A program made the position numbers and the translations under genes. Below the pieces are notes generated by a model. That model was not told the origin of the DNA. It was given only the letters and a program-made list of their open reading frames with translations, and did not search any database. This document shows, one piece after another, positions 60,701 to 64,000 of a stretch of DNA of 64,000 bases (within the stretch, counting starts at the first letter, position 1; the number at the start of each line of letters is the position of its first letter). Source of the DNA: Haliotis asinina (taxonomy: Eukaryota > Mollusca > Gastropoda > Lepetellida > Haliotidae); NCBI RefSeq assembly GCF_037392515.1, contig NC_090295.1:13411001-13475000 (forward strand). The letters are read 5' to 3'.

Positions 60701-63686
60701 TATGAGTCCTGTATGTCAGTCTCCCCAACAGGTTGTATGAGTCCTGTATGTCAGTCTCCCCAGCAACTTGTATGGTTCCTGTATGTCAGTCTCTCCAGCA
60801 ACTTGTATGGGTCCTGTATGTCAGTCTCTCCAGCAACTTGCATGGGTCCTGTATGTCAGTCTCTCCAGCAACTTGTGTGGGTCCTGTATGTCAGTCTCTC
60901 CAGCAGCTTGTATGGTTACTGTATGTCAGTCTCCCCAGCAACTTGTATGGGTCCTGTATGTCAGTCTCTCAAGCAACTTGCATGGGTCCTGTATGTCAGT
61001 CTCTCCAGCAACTTGTATGGGTCCTGTATGTCAGTCTCTCCAACAACTTGTGTGGGTCCTGTATGTCAGTCTCCTCAGCATCTTGTGTGGGTCCTGTATG
61101 TCAGTCTCCCCAACAAGTTGTATGAGTCCTGTATGTCAGTCTCCCCAACAACTTGTGTGGGTCCTGTATGTCAGTCTCCCCAACAAGTTGTATGAGTCCT
61201 GTATGTCAGTCTCCCCAACAACTTGTGTGGGTCCTGTATGTCAGTCTCCCCAACAAGTTGTATGAGTCCTGTATGTCAGTCTCCCCAGTTACTTGTATGG
61301 GTCCTGTATGTCAGTCTCCCCAACATGTTGTATGAGTCCTGTATGTCAGTCTCCCCAACAAGTTGTATGGGTCCTGTATGTCAGTCTGCTCAGCAACTTG
61401 TGTGGGTCCTGTGTGTCAGTCTCCCCAACAACTTGTGTGGGTCCTGTATGTCAGTCTCCCCAACAAGTTGTATGAGTCCTGTATGTCAGTCTCCCCAGTA
61501 ACTTGTATGGGTCCTGTATGTCAGTCTCCCCAACATGTTGTATGAGTCCTGTATGTCAGTCTCCCCAACAGGTTGTATGAGTCCTGTATGTCAGTCTCCC
61601 CAACAACTTGTGTGGGTCCTGTATGTCAGTCTCCCCAGCAACTTGTATGGGTCCTGTGTGTCAGTCTCCCCAGCTACTTGTATGGACACCATATGACAGT
61701 CTTCCCAGCTACTTGTATGGACACAGTATGTCAGTCTCCCCAACTACTTTTATGGACACTGTATGACAGTCTCCCCAACTACTTGTGTGGACACTGAATG
61801 ACAGTTTCCCCAGCTTCTTCTATCAACACTGTATGACAGTCTCCCCAACTACTTGTATGGACACCGTATGACAGTCTCCCCAGCAACTCATAGGGCAATG
61901 ATATCCTCCATGTTGTAATTATGAGATCCTCTCAAATGCTTCTTTGAAATCATCCCCATTATAATTATTATGAAGTCCTCGACGTCTTAGTTGTGACACC
62001 ATGCATGTTATTGTAATGAGATCTTCATTTTGTAAATGTTTTAGCTGTGACATCCACCATCTTACTGTAATGAGAATTTCTTGTTTAAGCAATGACATCC
62101 TCCACGTTGTAGCTGTGACACCCTGCATGTTACTGTAATGAGCTGGTCATGTTGGGACAGTAGATATGATTGATCCATGTTGTAGCTGTGACACCCTGTA
62201 TGTTACCGTAATGAGCTGGTCATGTTGGGACTGTAGATATGATTCATCTATGTTGTAGCTGTGACACCCTGTAGGTTACTGTAATGAGCTGGTCATGTTG
62301 TGACAGTAGATATGATTAATACATGTTGTAGCTGCACCGACTGCCGAATGAGGAGGAGACTGATTCCAACAAACTGCTCCCTGTGTCGAGCCACTCCAGC
62401 CAGCTCAAGTCCAAGGCGGCTTGTAACTGTGGCCAGACACAGGCAGACAAAGATGACCCATTTGACCATATGGTAATGTTTCGATGTTCAACTTTTTCTG
62501 GAGACATTGCATGTTGTTTGATTTGTCCACAGTACGCATGGTATAAATCAATCTTGTTCATGATGGGGTGATGTGGAAGTGCAGTAGTTTAAAGTGTTTG
62601 CTCTTCACGCTGAAGACCTGGGTTTGATTCCCTACATGGGTACAGTGTGTGAAGATATTTTGTTGAATATTGGTAAAAGCGGTGTAAATACAAACTCACT
62701 CACTTACTTGTTTATGATGAATGTTGTTGTGAAACCAGATTAAAATATGTCCCCAGCACCCTTTGGTGGTAGTGACCAAATGATAAGGTGGTCTTGCTGA
62801 TGTGTAAAGGTTTGATGATACAGAAAAGTCATGATACGATACATATTGCGATATCTTGGAATGATACAGTATGCTATCTTTACTGATTTTCTTCAAAAGC
62901 GTATATTTTGACATCATGTAAATGTTGACAAAACCGTCAATTTCTAGTGAAAAGGCCAACGATATGCATCTTGATATGAAAAAAAGTATTGATATATTTA
63001 ATGTGTGATAAAGTATCACACTTATTGATACTATGTTGTTGTTGTGACTTGTTCACATCGTACCTCTTTTATGTGGATTCATGCTCATGCTATCAATCAC
63101 TCATTATTTCCAGGCTGTTTTCATATAGTTGGAGGGGTAGTTGAGTGGTAAAACTTTCTGCTTGTCATGCTGAAGAGCTGGATTCAATTCCCCACAATGC
63201 GTGAAGCCCATTTCTGGTGTCTCCCACTATCATGTTGCTGGAATATTGCTTAAAGCGGTGTTAAACCATACTCACTCACTCCTTACCAGTGCCATTATTC
63301 TTCTTACAGTAGTCTTGGTCTCTTGGAGAAGCTTTATGATAGTAATAGCCACCATTTCAAATTGGATATGGTGATGTTTTTATCAAGATATCACTCAGTT
63401 GGCAATACAGGTTGTCAGTTACCCTGGTTGTATGTATGACTAGAGGTATACCTGTGTTTTCAGTACGCCAACTTCGAGTTTTACAAAGCTTTGGAGGAAA
63501 CATGTTGCAGCAAGCTGGAGCACATAGACTTCCCAGTCTTCAAACCCAGCACCAGTGAGGTCCGAGCAGGCCAGGTGACCCCTGTGACGGCCAAGACTCT
63601 GCATCTGAAGACAGGACTGAGGGAGAGTCTGAAGTCCGAGGGAACAGGATCAGGTCTCACTAACCTCAGTCTGGCTCTCAGCTTAG
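37272..63686 (+). CDS. SMG8: SMG8, nonsense-mediated mRNA decay factor (first 15 exons; 3' end beyond window)
   Basis: Exons in matching phase: 37272-37321 (ATG), 39983-40103, 41190-41225, 42656-42775, 48819-48902, 50684-50751, 52409-52574, 53045-53133, 53703-53836, 54846-55042, 57458-57597, 58514-58601, 59916-60071, 62332-62472 and 63464-63686, about 604 codons. Blocks match animal SMG8: VCVVSIIGKS near the N-terminus (degenerate G-domain start), RPCSPRLLFYF, IEDQIYRILRKSRIITN, LFAVPANQEFVYV, FKEFLWQHIDQAFTKGFDD, FSENRCSK, FARGPAFDKY, ACNCGQTQADKDDPFD, LEHIDFPVFKPST and LSLALSLG. SMG8 with SMG9 binds and restrains the SMG1 kinase that phosphorylates UPF1. Human SMG8 has about 990 residues, so some 380 remain outside. 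The 36-nt exon 3 is the least certain: both flanking introns are phase 0, so it can be skipped in frame. The ATG is in a good context (CCGACATGGCTGCC). Introns hold many SINEs and large minisatellites. Confidence 0.95.
39300..39945. repeat. Two diverged 240-bp copies with TTAGGG-like stretches
   Basis: AAACCCTGCTTGAAATGCAT (about 39330) recurs as AACCCCTGCTTGAAATGTAT (about 39576); GCTCAGTGTGAGATAAAAG (about 39536) recurs in part near 39925. Each copy holds degenerate TTAGGGTTTAGG/TTAGGGTTAGGG runs. It lies just before SMG8 exon 2. Confidence 0.5.
41804..42361 (-). pseudogene. mariner transposon relic
   Basis: Ends GAGTGTCCCCAAAAGGTAAA on the left and TTTTTGGGGGACACCTGA on the right form mariner-like inverted repeats (right end complement: TCAGGTGTCCCCCAAAAA). 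On the minus strand the end of the transposase is readable: VEEDGGHIEHRLK then stop (42035-41997), the mariner C-terminal G-G-H-x-E-H block. The rest is deleted and shifted. About 558 bp in an SMG8 intron. Confidence 0.75.
43084..44565 (+). mobile_element. Unclassified element with internal 172-bp tandem array (copy 2)
   Basis: Same left end (TGTATTGCGGGGGGATATAG), interior units (GTTTCCGGAGCAGAACTC, TTTCCATGGAAA, TGCCTTTTGCTATTTACAG) and right end (ATCTTCTGATGACTCTTG) as copy 1. About eight units here (landmarks near 43226, 43407, 43580, 43754, 43928, 44081, 44250, 44398). A CTGTCTGTCCGTCTGT run follows the left end. The right end abuts the region of the DIRS-like element. Confidence 0.7.
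46270..47103 (+). pseudogene. Tyrosine recombinase of the DIRS-like element, inactive
   Basis: An N-terminal piece (GYSIRAAKAVTLALWKS, to a stop at about 46471) is followed in another frame by ATAARMSEIHAL, CPVRALKIFVARTM, NTISVWIRIV and HEDRALTSTLALQGNCSLS...FWKS. The catalytic Arg, the H-x-x-R pair and the Trp are visible, but the position of the nucleophilic Tyr (family pattern F-Y-L-R-D) reads H-N-L-Q-D, Asn at 47008-47010. Frameshift plus lost nucleophile indicate a dead enzyme. Confidence 0.7.
47457..47481 (+). other. G-run, potential quadruplex
   Basis: A run of about 11 G, then GTGGGGGTGGGGGGG, near the right end of the DIRS-like element. The four or more G-tracts meet the simple G-quadruplex pattern. 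Confidence 0.5.
48088..48170 (+). mobile_element. Short-SINE fragment with local duplication
   Basis: TGTGTGAAGTCCATTTAGGG then TGTCCCTCCATTTAGGGTGT: the SINE middle with a 16-base duplication. It breaks off after CTTGCTGTGATAATG. Confidence 0.45.
48418..48540. mobile_element. Foldback element
   Basis: ATTCTCGAAACATTCTTAGC...CCTACGAAC on the left is mirrored by GGGCTACGAACGTTTCGAGA...ATAATGG on the right. About 123 bp, palindromic. Confidence 0.65.
49602..49838 (+). mobile_element. Long SINE, full-length reference copy
   Basis: Head CCCATGAAGGTCCCGGGGTA, then GTAAGAGGTGACTAATGGG, TTGCGCAGATCGATGCTTAT, TCTGGTCCAGACTCGATTAT, core GCTGGAATATTGCTGAGTGC and a clean CACTCACTCACTCAC tail. The best-preserved copy in the window. 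Confidence 0.85.
50308..50392 (+). mobile_element. Short-SINE fragment
   Basis: GTGTAGTGTGTGAAGCCCCT, CCAGGATATTGTGGAAATA and AAAACTAAACTCC; strongly diverged. Confidence 0.45.
50960..51245. repeat. Interspersed repeat with a TATAGCGCC motif
   Basis: An ATAATGATAATGATGATAAT lead is followed by TTGACTTGTATAGCGCCTAG and CTAGTTGCTCACTGGACGCT, then a stretch to GGCAGGACCGAAATCC. From memory the TATAGCGC core with an AAT-type microsatellite is a widespread invertebrate repeat; family not named. Confidence 0.45.
51830..52362 (+). mobile_element. Two adjacent long SINEs with a duplicated tail
   Basis: Copy one runs from TTCAGTAACCCATGTTGGTC (about 51840) to CAGACTGCCAC (52001), where copy two (CAACCCATGCTTGCCACAAA) begins and runs to about 52228. 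After its CACTCACTCACTC tail, a 60-70-bp piece of the SINE end (ATATAGCTGAGTGCGGTGAA) is repeated twice, with longer CACT runs. It ends 46 bp before SMG8 exon 7. Confidence 0.75.
53878..53922. repeat. GACA microsatellite
   Basis: About ten GACA repeats (ACGGACGGACAGACAGACAG start) at the 3' tail of the minus-strand LINE fragment that follows. LINE 3' tails often end in short simple repeats. Confidence 0.8.
53923..54420 (-). pseudogene. LINE 3' fragment (C-terminal part of the ORF2 protein)
   Basis: On the minus strand a 109-codon stretch (54319-53990) includes CICINCNLGSIEDEYHVFMQ then CTKYNEIRKKYL, the cysteine-containing C-terminal end usual for CR1/Jockey-type LINE proteins. 5'-truncated insertion in SMG8 intron 9; a relative of the element at 34250. 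Confidence 0.7.
54766..54792. repeat. AT microsatellite
   Basis: About 13 AT repeats in SMG8 intron 9. Confidence 0.9.
55125..55283 (+). mobile_element. Short SINE inserted at the edge of the 49-bp array
   Basis: GGTTGGATGGCTAATGTATT head, CATGCTTGATTCCCCATGTG, TGAAGCCCATCTATGGTGTC and a CTCACTCACTC tail. A single unit of the neighbouring minisatellite lies before it (55086-55124), so the SINE probably entered the array. Confidence 0.65.
55285..57290. repeat. 49-bp minisatellite, about 40 copies (SMG8 intron 10)
   Basis: The unit consists of CTTGTCACACATACTGATTC, TGGRGTAGGATAGACCCTTG and TGTCTAATG (49 bp, some 50). The central units are nearly identical, while those at both ends (from 56940 and before 55700) are diverged (TTTGACACACATGGTGG, GTGAAGCATAGGCCACTTG). 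The intron also includes 57291-57457 without recognised features. Confidence 0.95.
57690..57905 (+). mobile_element. Long SINE
   Basis: AACAATCCATGCTTGTCATG, GGCGACTAACGGGGACAGGT, GATTGATGCTCATGCTGTTA and the core GCTGGAATATTGCTGAGTGT; tail lost. Confidence 0.75.
58100..58200 (+). mobile_element. Long-SINE 3' fragment
   Basis: GTCTGGTCTGGACTTGATCA, GCTGGAATATTGCTGAATGT and an AACTCACTCAAAC tail. Confidence 0.65.
58812..58979 (+). mobile_element. tRNA-derived short SINE, full length
   Basis: Head GGTATCATAGCCTAATGGTT (A-box-like TAGCCTAATGG), B-box-like GGGTTCGATTCCCC, CATGGGTACAGTGTGTGAAG, core GCTGGAATATTGCTAAAAGT and a CATACTCAC tail. The clearest tRNA-like head in the window. Confidence 0.85.
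58983..59445 (+). mobile_element. Cluster of three long-SINE pieces
   Basis: A head fragment (58983-59060, CATCAACCCATGCTTGTTAT), a near-complete copy (59066-59331, from TGAATGTCCTGGGGTAGAAT to a TCGCTCGCTCGCTC-mutated tail) and a further piece (59333-59445, TGACACATGTATTCATATAA, GCTGTTGATCACTGGATTTT). Confidence 0.75.
60105..61890. repeat. 35-bp minisatellite, about 51 copies (SMG8 intron 13)
   Basis: The unit consists of CTGTATGTCAGTCTCYCCAG then CAACTTGTATGGGTC (35 bp). It begins about 34 bp after the exon 13 donor (60072). Units near 61680-61880 carry GGACACCATATGACAG variants. Because 35 is not a multiple of 3 and most units lack stops, all three forward frames stay open for long stretches; the apparent proteins are artefacts. 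61891-62106 is a related region of short diverged ACATCCTCCA/TGTAATGAG repeats. Confidence 0.95.
62107..62331 (+). repeat. 73-bp tandem array ending exactly at the SMG8 exon 14 acceptor
   Basis: Units start with TTGTAGCTGTGACACCCTG at 62107, 62180 and 62253; the next TTGTAG (62326-62331) is the real acceptor of exon 14 (CTGCACCGACTG at 62332). Each unit thus repeats the acceptor context TATGTTGTAG/CTG. Units are about 93% identical by eye. Confidence 0.85.
62572..62703 (+). mobile_element. Short SINE
   Basis: AGTGCAGTAGTTTAAAGTG head, GACCTGGGTTTGATTCCCTA (B-box-like), ATGGGTACAGTGTGTGAAG, a partly deleted core and an AACTCACTCACTTAC tail. Confidence 0.7.
63126..63285 (+). mobile_element. 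Short SINE
   Basis: GAGGGGTAGTTGAGTGGTAA head, GCTGGATTCAATTCCCCAC, GTGAAGCCCATTTCTGGTGT, core GCTGGAATATTGCTTAAAGC and an ACTCACTCACTCC tail. Confidence 0.8.
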
Positions 63687-64000
63687 GTAGGTGGATTTCA
63701 TGTCAAATATGGCATCATTGTTGAAACCAGGCCCCAATTTCTTGAAACAAACAAGTCTGAGTTTGAGTTTTTGCTCAAATATGAGAAAATGCAGGAACAT
63801 GCAATTTCCAGAATGAACGGAAATCGGTATCAAATGCAAATCTTTTGATGGAGTTTGATGGACAGATTTCTTTAGTTGTTTGGACCTTTTTATTTTAAAA
63901 AAATGCTGGTATATTTGGCTTACCTCTGAACTTTTATATAAATCGTTTGGAAAATTATGTAGATTTAAAATCCAGGCAAGATAAGTCATAAGCAAGAATT

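Noticed and set aside
60059..61797. Many overlapping long reading frames repeating a CMSVSPATCMGPVCQSLQQL-type peptide
   Set aside because: They come from a 35-bp tandem repeat read in all three forward frames. No start context or splice support; the array lies wholly in SMG8 intron 13.

Overview
The window is a piece of an animal nuclear genome with spliced GT-AG genes, long AT-rich introns and dense short repeats. The abundant repeats with a CACTCACTCAC tail and a conserved core (GCTGGAATATTGCTGAGTG) match, from memory, the SINEs of abalone-type gastropods (Haliotis). I therefore read it as a marine gastropod, without a database check.

Three protein-coding genes lie on the + strand. (1) 548-17015 is the 3' part of a large gene whose first exons are left of the window. 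It encodes at least 1,629 residues: a UIM split over an exon junction, four SUMO-interaction-like motifs each fused to a DSQE sequence, four MIU-like A-x-x-L-Q helices, a TAF1-type CCHC zinc knuckle and a basic coiled-coil tail. I cannot name it; the make-up suggests a multivalent ubiquitin/SUMO reader. (2) 24381-28295 is a complete three-exon GABARAP gene (117 aa, autophagy), with a perfect CLEAR palindrome GTCACGTGAC 287 bp upstream of its ATG. (3) 37272-63686 holds the first 15 exons (about 604 aa) of SMG8, the SMG1-kinase regulator in nonsense-mediated mRNA decay; its 3' end is outside the window.

The rest is mostly repeats. They include: a decayed DIRS-like tyrosine-recombinase element with inverted terminal repeats (44.9-47.9 kb); two minus-strand LINE remnants (34.2-36.3 kb and 53.9-54.4 kb); mariner and Tc1-like relics; a pogo-type MITE in a GABARAP intron; several palindromic foldback elements; and three copies of an unclassified element, two of which carry a 172-bp internal tandem array. 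Intronic minisatellites have periods of 35, 49 and 73 bp. The intergenic stretches (19.0-24.0 kb and 29.2-37.2 kb) show no convincing gene.

The most interesting structural signal is that tandem repeats sit at splice junctions and resemble the adjoining exon edge. A 73-bp array carries three near-identical decoy copies of the SMG8 exon 14 acceptor, each followed directly by an in-frame stop. A degenerate array after the zinc-knuckle exon resembles that exon's end plus its donor. The 35-bp array after SMG8 exon 13 may have a similar origin. No prokaryotic system, CRISPR array or virus was found.
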